From Candidatus Niyogiibacteriota bacterium (GTDB taxonomy: Bacteria; Patescibacteriota; Minisyncoccia; HO2-45-28), in NCBI GenBank assembly GCA_016181935.1, contig JACOYI010000007.1:1-48311 (forward strand): 48,311 nt of DNA. Reading direction: 5' to 3'. The notes beneath the pieces were generated by a model. That model was not told the origin of the DNA. It did not search any database and saw only the letters and a list, made by a program, of their open reading frames with translations. The position numbers were made by a program, and so were the translations under genes. The stretch's first letter is position 1, and each line of letters opens with the position of its first letter. Of this stretch, positions 1 through 8,127 are shown in pieces.

Positions 1-177
1 GCCTTTTCGAGACACGCAAAATATCCCAGCGAGATATTTTGCTCTATCCTCGGCTCGCTCGTTTCGCGTATACGCTTTGCGTAATTATACGCGAAACCCA
101 TGCCCGCTCGCCTGGAGAGATGCAGGCGCTTTTGCGTAAGCAAAACGCCCCTTCTGCGGACGGTCTCGAAAAGGGAT
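1..177 (+). repeat. Structured ~175-bp repeat element, copy S1
   Basis: Outer arms CCTTTTCGAGAC and GTCTCGAAAAGG enclose internal hairpins. Hairpin 1 is AAAATATC with loop CCAGCGA and GATATTTT. A conserved single-stranded block, TTGCTCTATCCTCGGCTCG, follows. Hairpin 2 has a 12-bp stem GTTTCGCGTATA/TATACGCGAAAC. An extra GC-rich hairpin near 125-160 is missing from the second copy (S2, 2622-2772, opposite orientation). It lies just after the transketolase stop codon. It could be a mobile structured repeat or a transcribed structured RNA; I see no ORF in it. Confidence 0.6.
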
Positions 178-192
178 AATTGGATTCTTTTC

Positions 193-1053
193 TTATTCAT
201 GTTCGCTTTTTATTTTACCTCCGAGGGTGCGCAATTCGGCAAGCGCGGCCTTCGCCTCGTCGGGTTTCGGCGGCTTGCCGTGCCATTCGAATTTGCGCTC
301 CATATACGATACACCCTTGCCGGGGATCGTGTGCGCCAAGATCATGGTCGGCTTTTCGTATACCGCCTTCGCTTCCTCGATCGCCGAGTGCATTTCGGCA
401 AAATCATGGCCGTCCGCATCGATCACGCGCCAGTTGAACGCCTCGTATTTTGCGCGCAAGGGCTCGAGTGGCATCACGTTTTCCGTGAACCCGTCGATCT
501 GGATGTTGTTGCGGTCCATGATGGCGATGAGATTCCAGAGTTTGTGTTTGCCCGCAAGCATCGCCGCCTCCCACGTCTGCCCCGCCTGATGCTCGGCGTC
601 CGACATCAGGCAATAGATATAATTTTTCCGATCGTCCATGAGCGCTGCAATGGCCATGCCCACGGCTTGGGAAAGTCCGGAACCCAGCGGACCCGACGTC
701 GTTTCGATCCCCGGAAGCGAACCGCGATGCGGATGGCCCTGCAGGCGAGTCCCGAATTTACGGAGCGTTTTCAACTCCTCCACCGGAAAATATCCCGCAT
801 GCGCCATTGTGGCATATTGAATCGGGCAAATGTGGCCGTTCGAAAGAACCAGTCGATCGCGTTCCGGCCAATCCGGCTTTTTGGGATCGTGAGCCAATAC
901 ATGGAAATACAGAAGCGTGAAAATATCCGCCATTCCCAAGGGACCGGCGGAATGGCCAGAACCCGCGGTCACCAATTCATCGATCAGCGATTCGCGGATT
1001 TTATTCGCCTTTTCCTCGAGTTCTTTAATCTTGTCGTCGTGTAAATGGGGCAT
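193..1053 (-). CDS. Transketolase, N-terminal (TPP-binding) subunit
   Basis: This is the N-terminal half of a split transketolase (286 aa). It binds thiamine pyrophosphate and acts in the non-oxidative pentose phosphate pathway. GHSAGPLGMADI, GHPHRG, GPLGSGLSQAVG and NLIAIMDRNNIQIDG match the family. The C-terminal subunit should lie just beyond the left edge on the same strand. An oddity is the TPP/Mg motif: where most transketolases have GDGE, this protein reads SDAEHQAG, so the second glycine is replaced by alanine. It sits 5 bp downstream of rpe, with rpiB and gap further upstream, a compact sugar-phosphate cluster. Confidence 0.93.
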   Translation of the reverse strand: MPHLHDDKIKELEEKANKIRESLIDELVTAGSGHSAGPLGMADIFTLLYFHVLAHDPKKPDWPERDRLVLSNGHICPIQYATMAHAGYFPVEELKTLRKFGTRLQGHPHRGSLPGIETTSGPLGSGLSQAVGMAIAALMDDRKNYIYCLMSDAEHQAGQTWEAAMLAGKHKLWNLIAIMDRNNIQIDGFTENVMPLEPLRAKYEAFNWRVIDADGHDFAEMHSAIEEAKAVYEKPTMILAHTIPGKGVSYMERKFEWHGKPPKPDEAKAALAELRTLGGKIKSEHE

Positions 1054-1058
1054 AAAAA

Positions 1059-1709
1059 TTACGAGATCGAGCGCATCAATCGAGCGAGTGCTTCCCCGAT
1101 GTCGGGTGCATCAAAAATCGCGGAAGCCGCAACCAGCCAATCCGCTCCCGCCTCTTTCAATGCGGGCGCATTTTCGGCGGTCACCCCGCCGTCAATTTCT
1201 ATTGTACAAGAGGGGCACGCCGCGCGTAAGGCGCGAAGCTTTCCTAAAGCGCCTTCATGCATCGCCTGCCCTGCACGACCGGGGACGACGGATAACAACT
1301 GAATGCAATCTGCTGTCTGCCAATATGGTTGCGTCGCCTCCCACGCGGTTTCGGGGCGGATCGCGACGCCGGCGCTCTTTTTCGCATCGCGGCACTGCTG
1401 AATGACAAATGCGGGGTCATGCGCGGCTTCCACATGAAAAATGATGCGCGCAATGGGGTCAAAAAGCCATCCCTCGAGGCGCATATCTATTTCGGCAAGC
1501 ATCAAATGCGCTTCGATTTTTAGCGGGGTCTCAAAGCCGACGAGTTCGCGCGCATCATGCCAAATGGTATTTTCCGTGAACGTGCCATCCGCAACATCCA
1601 GGTGGACCGTATCAAAACCGAATTTCCCCGCGAGCGATTCGAGCATCCGAATGCGGCGCGCAACCTCCTCGAATGTTTCGGCGTTAATGGCGGGGATCAG
1701 CGCGACCAT
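1059..1709 (-). CDS. rpe: Ribulose-phosphate 3-epimerase
   Basis: TIM-barrel epimerase interconverting ribulose-5-P and xylulose-5-P (216 aa from the chosen start). HLDVADGTF, EAHLMLA and IDGGV carry the expected metal and acid/base residues. The phosphate loop reads SVVPGRAGQ instead of the usual SVNPGFGGQ, so the protein is divergent. A longer in-frame reading exists upstream, but it would translate through the terminator of the preceding gene. MVALIPAIN at 1709 matches the family N-terminus. It ends 5 bp before the transketolase subunit and is likely co-transcribed with it. Confidence 0.92.
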   Translation of the reverse strand: MVALIPAINAETFEEVARRIRMLESLAGKFGFDTVHLDVADGTFTENTIWHDARELVGFETPLKIEAHLMLAEIDMRLEGWLFDPIARIIFHVEAAHDPAFVIQQCRDAKKSAGVAIRPETAWEATQPYWQTADCIQLLSVVPGRAGQAMHEGALGKLRALRAACPSCTIEIDGGVTAENAPALKEAGADWLVAASAIFDAPDIGEALARLMRSIS

Positions 1710-1735
1710 ACCCCAGTATAAACGCGCTTTGTAAA

Positions 1736-1769
1736 AGAAAAAACCCGTCCGCCAATTGGCGGAGCGGGT
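1736..1769 (-). terminator. Rho-independent terminator
   Basis: On the minus strand, ACCCGCTCCGCC-AATT-GGCGGACGGGT is followed by a T-run. It lies just after the stop of the small membrane protein at 1775-2080 and before rpe. Confidence 0.8.
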
Positions 1770-1774
1770 CTCTG

Positions 1775-2080
1775 CTAACTCTTTTTCCATCGAGCAAACG
1801 GATCCCACGATTCAAAGCGGATCTTCTGATGCAACGTCCGTTGGGCAAAAACAATGACCGCATACGCGATGAGGCCGAACATCACGCAAAACCAGAGCCA
1901 TCCCGCATTCATTCGGTCATATTCAGCGAGGTTATATGCGGGGATAAACCGGCCGTCGCCGACATGAATTCGGTTGCGGTTTTGCCACTTTTCAATGTCG
2001 TTGTATTTGTAGATCCCTCCGGCGCGATAGCCGGACGCGAACCACGCCACTACCGCTCCCGCCAATAGCCACCAGATCAT
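1775..2080 (-). CDS. Small membrane protein of unknown function
   Basis: 101 aa with two predicted membrane segments: an N-terminal one (IWWLLAGAVVAWFASG) and one near residues 60-80 (WLWFCVMFGLIAYAVIVFA). The segment between them is polar (KYNDIEKWQNRNRIH). A strong ribosome binding site, GGAGGAG, lies 5 nt before the ATG at 2080 and excludes the longer reading from 2092. I do not recognise a family. It sits between rpiB and rpe but has its own terminator. Confidence 0.7.
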   Translation of the reverse strand: MIWWLLAGAVVAWFASGYRAGGIYKYNDIEKWQNRNRIHVGDGRFIPAYNLAEYDRMNAGWLWFCVMFGLIAYAVIVFAQRTLHQKIRFESWDPFARWKKS

Positions 2081-2134
2081 GGTCTCCTCCAATACATATT
2101 TCCCTCCGGATTTTATTCCGCTACAATCGTACCT

Positions 2135-2599
2135 CTATTTTATATCGTTGTCAATCTTCCGGACGCGGCGCACATGGCGTTCCTCTTTTGAAAACGGGGT
2201 CTTCAACCACAAGTCGATGGCGGGACGCGCGTGTTCAAAATCCACGAACCGCGCGCCGATCGAAAGAACATTCGAATCGTTGTGATCGCGCGAAAGCCGG
2301 ATCACATTCTCGGTGAACGCCACCCAATTGCCCCCATAAAAAACAATCGCGCGAACCCCCGCGATGCGGTTCGCCACCATGGCCTCCCCCTGACCCGAAC
2401 CGCCAAAAATAATGCCGCGCGATTCGGAATCGCGCGCGACCGCCTCGGCCGCCGGCCGTATCAGGTCCGGATAATCGTCTTCGGGATCGAACCGCTCGGG
2501 CCCCAAATCCTCGATCGTATGACCGAGGTCCGTTAAATATTTTTTTACTTTGTCTTTAAGCTCCAATCCGGCGTGATCGGATGCAAGATAGATTTTCAT
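2135..2599 (-). CDS. rpiB: Ribose-5-phosphate isomerase B
   Basis: RpiB/LacAB-type isomerase (154 aa) interconverting ribose-5-P and ribulose-5-P. It starts with MKIYLASDHAG, the typical substrate loop. GGSGQGEAMVANRIAGVRA is the actinobacterial-type active loop, with glutamate in place of the catalytic cysteine of E. coli-type RpiB. HNDSNVLSIGAR also matches. The C-terminus is basic. The structured repeat S2 lies between gap and this gene. Confidence 0.94.
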   Translation of the reverse strand: MKIYLASDHAGLELKDKVKKYLTDLGHTIEDLGPERFDPEDDYPDLIRPAAEAVARDSESRGIIFGGSGQGEAMVANRIAGVRAIVFYGGNWVAFTENVIRLSRDHNDSNVLSIGARFVDFEHARPAIDLWLKTPFSKEERHVRRVRKIDNDIK

Positions 2600-2621
2600 A
2601 AACTATTCAAATTGCGCGAGC

Positions 2622-2772
2622 GGATTGCTTTTCAAGACCGTCCGCAGGCGAGCGGGCACGGCGTTTCGCTTATAATCGCGCGAAGCGCTAAGCGAAACGA
2701 GCGAGCCGAGGATAGAGCAAGAATGCCTCGCAGGGGCGTTCGAGCGTGTCTTGAAAGGCAATTCGTGAGCGC
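2622..2772 (-). repeat. Structured ~150-bp repeat element, copy S2
   Basis: Read on the minus strand this matches S1 (1-177): outer CAAGAC/GTCTTG arms, a hairpin with loop CCTGCGA, the block TTGCTCTATCCTCGGCTCGC, and a second hairpin GTTTCGCTTA/TAAGCGAAAC. Several stem positions differ from S1 on both arms so that pairing is kept, which points to selection on structure. It lacks the extra hairpin of S1. It lies between gap and rpiB. Confidence 0.6.
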
Positions 2773-2781
2773 AATATAAAA

Positions 2782-3786
2782 TTACAAATACGCCTTCAAA
2801 CTCTCAATATGCTTCAGGAGCATCGCGCCGTACCCCCATTCGTTGTCGTACCACGAAAGCACTTTGACGAGATCGCCCCCGACGACGCGCGTCATCGCCA
2901 AATCCACGATCGAGCCGTGCGGGTCGCGCAAAATATCCGTGGACACGAGCGGCTCCTCGGCAACGCGCAGAATCCCCCGCCATTCCTTGGATGCGGCGGC
3001 TTTGCGAAAAATATCATTGACCTCCTCGGCGGACGTCGCGCGTTCCGCGACAAACGTAAAATCCATAAGCGAGCCCGAGATGACGGGCACCCGCATCGCA
3101 ATGCCGTCGAACCGGCCCTCGGCCCCCGGAATGGCTTTGACCACCGCTTCGGCCGCACCCGTGGACGACGGCGAAATATTCACGGCGGCTGCGCGTCCCC
3201 GCCGGAAATCCTTGGTCGCGGGGCCGTCCACCAGTCCTTGCGACGCCGTGTATCCATGTACCGTATTGAGCAAGGCCTTTTTAACGCCGGGATCCTTCAT
3301 CATCACCGCAAGCACCGGCGTCGCGGCGTTCGTCGTACAGGATGCGTTCGAGGTGATTTTGCCGGCAGCCGCGAAATCCACGCCGACATTCGGCGTGAAT
3401 GTCTTGGTTTCCCCTTCGTCTTTTGCCGGAGCCGTGATGACCACGCGCTTGGCGCCCGCATCCAGATGCGCTTTTGCCTTCCCGTACGAATCAAAAACGC
3501 CCGTGGATTCCACCGCGACGTCAACATCCATCTCGCCCCACGGCAATTTTGCGGGATCTTTTTCCTGCAAAAAACGGACACGCGTTCCGTCCACGACGAG
3601 ATACCCGTCCTCGGTCGAAACCTCCTTCTCGTACCGCCCGTACACGGAATCGTGCGCGAGCAAATATGCAAGATTCTCACAGCTTCCGAGATCGTTGACC
3701 GCGACGATCTCCATGCCGCGCTCGCCGAACGCGTGGCGGAAAAATACCCTGCCGATCCTGCCGAAACCGTTGATTGCGATTCTCAT
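2782..3786 (-). CDS. gap: Glyceraldehyde-3-phosphate dehydrogenase
   Basis: Glycolytic NAD(P)-dependent dehydrogenase of usual length (334 aa). INGFGRIGR is the nucleotide-binding loop. ASCTTN at about residues 148-153 carries the catalytic cysteine (C150). SPSSTGAA, MRVPV and SWYDNEWGY are the usual phosphate and subunit motifs. It starts 23 bp after the thioredoxin reductase stop and may be in one transcript with it. Together with rpiB, rpe and transketolase it suggests carbon flow through the pentose phosphate pathway into lower glycolysis. Confidence 0.97.
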   Translation of the reverse strand: MRIAINGFGRIGRVFFRHAFGERGMEIVAVNDLGSCENLAYLLAHDSVYGRYEKEVSTEDGYLVVDGTRVRFLQEKDPAKLPWGEMDVDVAVESTGVFDSYGKAKAHLDAGAKRVVITAPAKDEGETKTFTPNVGVDFAAAGKITSNASCTTNAATPVLAVMMKDPGVKKALLNTVHGYTASQGLVDGPATKDFRRGRAAAVNISPSSTGAAEAVVKAIPGAEGRFDGIAMRVPVISGSLMDFTFVAERATSAEEVNDIFRKAAASKEWRGILRVAEEPLVSTDILRDPHGSIVDLAMTRVVGGDLVKVLSWYDNEWGYGAMLLKHIESLKAYL

Positions 3787-3809
3787 GTCCGTACGATAAG
3801 TATACCAGA

Positions 3810-4790
3810 TTATGCGGCGGCCGGACTTACTTTCTCGCGTTTTTGCAAATAGGCATACGCCGCAAGGGCCGCTTTCACCGCATCGCCCGCAGAAATGTTG
3901 TTTTGTTTGTAGGGATCGTCCGTAATGTCGCCTGCGGCGAAAATACCGGCATGCGATGTGGATGCGTGCTTCGAATCAATGACCACCTGTCCGTATTTAT
4001 CGAGCGCGACCAAGTCCTTGACCATTTCCGAATTCGACACCGAACCGATCTCGACGAAAACGCCGTCAATTTCTAACAGTTTTTCCTCGCCCGTTTTGCG
4101 GTCTTTGTATTTCAGACCCGACACGGTTTTGTCGCCCATTACCTCGAGCGTCTGTGCATTCAGCGCGATTTCTTTGAGTTTCGGATTCTTTTTGATCTCC
4201 TCAAGCGTGACCGTATCCCCTTTCAGCGCCTCGCCGTATTCCACGATGGTAACCTCCGACGCATAGGGAAAAAGGTCCTGCACCGCCTCAAGTCCCGCAT
4301 TCCCGCCGCCCACCACTGCCACGCGCTTGCCGGAAAAAAGCGGCGCATCGCAGGTCGAGCAATAGGCGACGCCTTTGCCCTCGAATTTTTCCTCGCCCGC
4401 GACCCCGAGCTTGCGTCGCCGCGCGCCCGCAACCAAAATCACGGTTTTGCCGACGTACGCGCCTCCCTTATCCGTATCCACTTCAAAATCGCACATGCGC
4501 TCCTCGCCAATGGCACAGCGCTCCGCGCGCACTTTCACGGCACGCTCCGGCATCGCGATGGCCACCTGCTCAGGATAGGCGCGGACATGCGCTTCGAATT
4601 TTTTGGCAAGCTCGAACCCCGAAATATGCGGCTCGCCGATCCAGTTCTGGATATCATCCGAAACAATGGATTGCCCGCCGAACGATTCGGTGATGAGTAG
4701 GGTTTTTAACTGCTTGCGCGCCGCGTACACGGCCGCGGCACTCCCAGCCGGTCCACCGCCGATGATGATGACGTCGTAAACCGCCGCCAT
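3810..4790 (-). CDS. trxB: Thioredoxin reductase-like flavoprotein
   Basis: Low-molecular-weight TrxR family (326 aa). An FAD loop IIGGGPAG is near the N-terminus, the redox pair C144-S-T-C147 is in the middle, a second dinucleotide loop VAVVGGGNAG is near 157-166, and AAGDITDD at the C-terminus contacts FAD. The HRRxxxR motif that holds the NADPH 2'-phosphate in standard TrxB is absent (the segment reads VTIVEYGEALKG), so the electron donor may not be NADPH. MAAVYD at 4790 is chosen; it follows the dsbA-like stop by 4 bp, so translation is probably coupled. A longer reading to 4874 would overlap dsbA. Confidence 0.93.
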   Translation of the reverse strand: MAAVYDVIIIGGGPAGSAAAVYAARKQLKTLLITESFGGQSIVSDDIQNWIGEPHISGFELAKKFEAHVRAYPEQVAIAMPERAVKVRAERCAIGEERMCDFEVDTDKGGAYVGKTVILVAGARRRKLGVAGEEKFEGKGVAYCSTCDAPLFSGKRVAVVGGGNAGLEAVQDLFPYASEVTIVEYGEALKGDTVTLEEIKKNPKLKEIALNAQTLEVMGDKTVSGLKYKDRKTGEEKLLEIDGVFVEIGSVSNSEMVKDLVALDKYGQVVIDSKHASTSHAGIFAAGDITDDPYKQNNISAGDAVKAALAAYAYLQKREKVSPAAA

Positions 4791-4794
4791 ACGA

Positions 4795-5517
4795 TCAGTT
4801 TCCCGCCTCAAGCGCCGCTTGAATTTCTTTTTCGATTTCCGCAAATGGAACCGCGCCTTCGACCGCAACTCCATTCACGAATGTCGTGGGAGTGCCGGAT
4901 ACGCCAAGTGCCCGCCCTCCGCTCGATTCTTTCTCCACCAGTTCGCGGTATTTGCCGGAATTCAAACACGCATCAAATGATTCCTGATCGAGTCCGAGAG
5001 CGCCCGCGAATTTCTTGAGATTCGCATCGGAAAACGCGCCTTTGTTCTCGCCGCTTTGATGATTGTAAAGATAGTCGTGATAATTCCAGAATTCACCCTG
5101 CTCTCCGGCACAGCGCGCCGCCTCGGCTGCGCGGAACGATTCCTCGCCCAAGAATGCAAAATCACGGAAGATGAATTTTACCTGTCCCGACTTTATATAC
5201 TTTTCTTTGATTTGCGGCAGCGTCTGTTTGAAAAACCGGCCGCAAAACGGACATTGGAAATCCGCGAACTCCACGAGCGTGACGGGCGCCGCGGGGTTCC
5301 CGAGCACAAAATCGCCCGCTTCGGCTTGGAGCAATTGTTTTGCCTCCTCCGAGACGCCGGCCGCCGCGGCTTGCTCGTTCGGATCCGGCGCCTTTGCGGT
5401 TTTAGGACCGCCCGAGTACATCAGCGCACCCGCAATGATGATGGCCGCAAGCAAAATGGTCCCCGGGATGATAAAGGGCGACTGCTTCGCCTCACCTTCG
5501 TTGGTTGAATTTTCCAT
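4795..5517 (-). CDS. Membrane-anchored DsbA-like thiol oxidoreductase
   Basis: 240 aa. One N-terminal membrane segment (FIIPGTILLAAIIIAGALMY) is followed by a thioredoxin-fold domain outside the membrane. FADFQCPFCGRFF holds the CPFC active site, and GVSGTPTTFVNG contains the cis-proline loop. This matches DSBA/BdbD proteins that oxidise or isomerise disulfides in exported proteins. It is directly upstream of the thioredoxin reductase, an unusual coupling of an extracytoplasmic oxidase gene with a cytoplasmic reductase gene. Confidence 0.92.
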   Translation of the reverse strand: MENSTNEGEAKQSPFIIPGTILLAAIIIAGALMYSGGPKTAKAPDPNEQAAAAGVSEEAKQLLQAEAGDFVLGNPAAPVTLVEFADFQCPFCGRFFKQTLPQIKEKYIKSGQVKFIFRDFAFLGEESFRAAEAARCAGEQGEFWNYHDYLYNHQSGENKGAFSDANLKKFAGALGLDQESFDACLNSGKYRELVEKESSGGRALGVSGTPTTFVNGVAVEGAVPFAEIEKEIQAALEAGN

Positions 5518-5602
5518 ATGCCTAAAATGCTACCACATCCCAAAATGCCGCCGCAACCAAACCGCGCCGCAATTGGTGTCGCGTCAATATCGAGATTAAA
5601 TA

Positions 5603-5647
5603 TCGGGAAGTCCGACTTCCCGAATTTTATTGAGGTTCAATCTCAAT
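5603..5647. repeat. Two short palindromes (GGTYNRACC-like family)
   Basis: TCGGGAAGTCCGACTTCCCGA (5603-5623) is a perfect palindrome around one base. The next segment, 5629-5647, is a near-palindrome around TTGAGGTTCAAT. The second overlaps the 3' end of the gene at 5627-6181 and encodes its last residues (IEIEPQ) and stop. A relative of the second copy lies at 32351-32373. Confidence 0.6.
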
Positions 5648-6181
5648 AGTTACGGGAAGAATGACGATGCGGGAAGCGGTGATCGCCGTGCGCGCGCCGA
5701 TCTCCTCTGTTGCTTCAACAAGGATACTCGCGCCCTCGGTAATGTCCTCGCGTGAGGCGGGCGCTTCCTTAAAAAACGCCGGCGGTTCGACAAAGGCGCC
5801 ATCTCCCCCTACGGGCGCACGGGCAAATCGCGCGTTCTCTGCGGCAAATTCCTCGGGCGTCAGATCCGTACGGCGAACGATCGTTGCGCCCTCAATTGAG
5901 ACCGTCCGCGCATCCTCCCTGCCGAGAATCACATCCACTGCCGCGGGGCGGGACGGCGCGAACGTCAGTTGGTTTCCACGGATATTTTTTACGACCCCTT
6001 CCAATGAATTTCCCACAAAATCCTGCGGGAATAGAAGCCCTTTTTCCTGCAGACGGGCCGCAATTTCTTTTGCGCTCTGTTCGCTGATTCCCGTGATACC
6101 CCCAGAAAAAAACACGCCCGCGCCAACCCCGATCGCAAACGCGGCGACAACAAAAATGATGGCGGGTCTATTCTCTATCAT
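5627..6181 (-). CDS. Membrane-anchored protein of unknown function
   Basis: 184 aa. A single N-terminal membrane anchor (AIIFVVAAFAIGVGAGVFFSGG) is followed by a polar domain. The segment GVVKNIRGNQLTFAPSR...DVILGREDARTVSIEGATIVRRTDLTPEEF resembles the small beta-barrel domains of DUF5666-type proteins, but I cannot assign it firmly. A second similar beta-rich unit ends the protein. Its last codons lie in a short palindromic repeat. It is separated from the adhesin-like gene upstream by about 120 bp holding two more palindromes. Confidence 0.7.
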   Translation of the reverse strand: MIENRPAIIFVVAAFAIGVGAGVFFSGGITGISEQSAKEIAARLQEKGLLFPQDFVGNSLEGVVKNIRGNQLTFAPSRPAAVDVILGREDARTVSIEGATIVRRTDLTPEEFAAENARFARAPVGGDGAFVEPPAFFKEAPASREDITEGASILVEATEEIGARTAITASRIVILPVTIEIEPQ

Positions 6182-6200
6182 GATTTTAAGAATAATGTAT

Positions 6201-6270
6201 GAGGCCGAGCCTCGTAGAATACAAATATCGAAAACCCGGTTTCTAAATTTGTTACATGAGGTCGGACCTC
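6201..6270. repeat. Two short palindromes
   Basis: GAGGCCGAGCCTC (6201-6213) and GAGGTCGGACCTC (6258-6270) lie about 45 bp apart in the 120-bp gap between two envelope genes. They belong to the same palindrome family as 5603-5623 and 23747-23773. No T-run follows, so they are not obvious terminators. Confidence 0.6.
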
Positions 6271-6302
6271 GTGGAGTTCTCTAGGTGGGATTCTAAGATA
6301 CT

Positions 6303-8126
6303 CTAGAACACGCCAGCTCTTTTACATGTTACAGTTCGATGACCAGCGCTAATAACACTATCTATACATGTGACATTTGAACTCGTGGGACACACGTAGG
6401 GGGCACCTCTATTCCCATCGCAAGTATCAGTGGGACGTCCGGAACTATAACTACCGTACACATCCTCTCCTAAATTCACCCATTCAACAACTGGGTGATA
6501 GCCCCACCCGTTGGCATTCATTAAAGCGCCGTACACCGTAACGTTGCCGTTGCCTTTAACATACAACAAATTAGCCCCAGCAGCATTTTTAATTTCAAGC
6601 GCGCCAGTATTACCAACTCCGCCTTGAACACGAAGTCCATATCCATTCGTTGTATTAGTATTAACAAATGCACCAACCCAATCACCTGCTATATTTTTTT
6701 CCACATCCAAAGTATAAACTGGCGCCGCCGTCCCGATGCCGACGTTGCCGGATTTGTCCATCGTTAATTTTGAAACACCCACCCCATTTTGAACCTCGAA
6801 TAACCGGCTGTCTTTAAATACGGAATATCCGCCGTCTGCCAGCGTTCCCGCGCTCGCGAGCGCGGCGCGGTCGGACGCATCCACAAAAACAATCATCGTC
6901 CGGTGGATCAAGGGGCCGTTCGCGGAAGTCGCAAATCCGATCGCGTCGCCGACGTTGAACTGCGTCGAGATGATGAATCGCTCAGGAATCCCGTCCCCAT
7001 TGATATCGGCGGTCTGAAGATTTGCATCACCCGCCGAAGCATCGAGCGTCCCGCGCACCGTAAGCGTTCCGTGCGCTTCTGTTCCAGACAATGGCGCAAA
7101 TAGCCCGCTGCCGCCGACCCCCAACTTATTGAAAAACATGCTGTCCTTGTCCACCGCAATGCCAAAATCCGTTGTCAAAACACCGTTGTTATTCACCCAA
7201 CCGGACCCCTGAACCGTTCCGGCCCCGTCAATACCAAAAACAACATTGCCAGCCGCGTCTTCCACGCGGAAAATAGCGGGGTTCACGGTTATTTCCGTAT
7301 CCGCCGTTCGCGAAAACGCCGAATCCACGGTTATCGTTTCGATGTCGTTGATCAAGCTGACATTAAGCACGGTTTTGGTTTCCACGATCGGAGGAATGGC
7401 AACAAATGTGGCGGTAACCCGATCTCCTTTATGGACCTGTCGGAAAAAGTCCGTGGTCCCCTGCACCACCGGTATGATCTTGTCGCTCCCCTCCACGAGC
7501 CGAACATTATCCACAACGTAGGAATTCGGCTGTTTGACGGTCAGAGTCGAAAGGCCGGGGTAGGTTGACGATACATTGATACCCACGCGATTCACAACGC
7601 CTTCGGCGGTGGTGATGATCGAGGGCTGGGGCTGGAGAATTGGCGTTTCAGCAACCCATCCAGCCGCAGAGCTGCCACCCGCACCGGTGCCGCCGATAGC
7701 ACTCCATGTTTGCCCGCCGTCCGTAGAAATACCCAACTGCCCTTCAAGACCCGGGGGATTAAATCGAATGATGCTCGAGCCCAAACCGAACTGGCCATCG
7801 CCGATGTTGAGCGTGCCCTGAATATCCATAAGAAAACCGGGAACAGCGCCTGTTTCTTTGGTGGCATCGGTGCCGTCATAACATACGGCTGTATCCGTTT
7901 GCGGATTATATTTACCCATGCACATCCGCACACCGCCTCGCGCGTCGGTTGTTGCGTCGGGCTTTAAATATTCCATAAGATACCGCGTTATCTCACCGAA
8001 TGGTTTAAAATGGATGCGACGAGCGTTAAACAAATTGCCATCGCCGCCAAGATCGCCGCCCGCAAATGCCGGAACCGCTGAAAACAGACCGATAAGCGCG
8101 ATAAAAAATGATGCGATAAATTTCAT
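6303..8126 (-). CDS. Large secreted, adhesin-like surface protein
   Basis: 607 aa with a clear signal peptide (MKFIASFFIALIGLFSAVPAFA, cleavage near AFA-GG). The body is beta-rich and low in charge. It contains GNVGIGTAAPVYTLDVE, a motif found in phage tail-fibre and trimeric surface-fibre proteins just before a C-terminal head. The C-terminal ~65 residues hold four cysteines (DTC, VCP, TCID, TCK). It starts 1 bp after the stop of the 8128-8445 gene, so the three genes from 8875 downward form one operon. The DNA for the last ~140 codons (6303-6720) is visibly more AT-rich than the rest, suggesting an exchanged C-terminal module. The ligand is unknown. Confidence 0.82.
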   Translation of the reverse strand: MKFIASFFIALIGLFSAVPAFAGGDLGGDGNLFNARRIHFKPFGEITRYLMEYLKPDATTDARGGVRMCMGKYNPQTDTAVCYDGTDATKETGAVPGFLMDIQGTLNIGDGQFGLGSSIIRFNPPGLEGQLGISTDGGQTWSAIGGTGAGGSSAAGWVAETPILQPQPSIITTAEGVVNRVGINVSSTYPGLSTLTVKQPNSYVVDNVRLVEGSDKIIPVVQGTTDFFRQVHKGDRVTATFVAIPPIVETKTVLNVSLINDIETITVDSAFSRTADTEITVNPAIFRVEDAAGNVVFGIDGAGTVQGSGWVNNNGVLTTDFGIAVDKDSMFFNKLGVGGSGLFAPLSGTEAHGTLTVRGTLDASAGDANLQTADINGDGIPERFIISTQFNVGDAIGFATSANGPLIHRTMIVFVDASDRAALASAGTLADGGYSVFKDSRLFEVQNGVGVSKLTMDKSGNVGIGTAAPVYTLDVEKNIAGDWVGAFVNTNTTNGYGLRVQGGVGNTGALEIKNAAGANLLYVKGNGNVTVYGALMNANGWGYHPVVEWVNLGEDVYGSYSSGRPTDTCDGNRGAPYVCPTSSNVTCIDSVISAGHRTVTCKRAGVF

Positions 8127-8127
8127 G

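Noticed and set aside
100-1044. 314-aa plus-strand ORF
   Set aside because: Antisense of the transketolase subunit; starts in a structured repeat.
2809-3852. 347-aa plus-strand ORF across gap
   Set aside because: Antisense of a certain gap gene; low-complexity, no family features.
3810-4874. Longer thioredoxin reductase start at 4874
   Set aside because: It would add a basic 28-residue stretch overlapping the upstream gene; MAAVYDVIIIGGGPAG at 4790 is the normal N-terminus.
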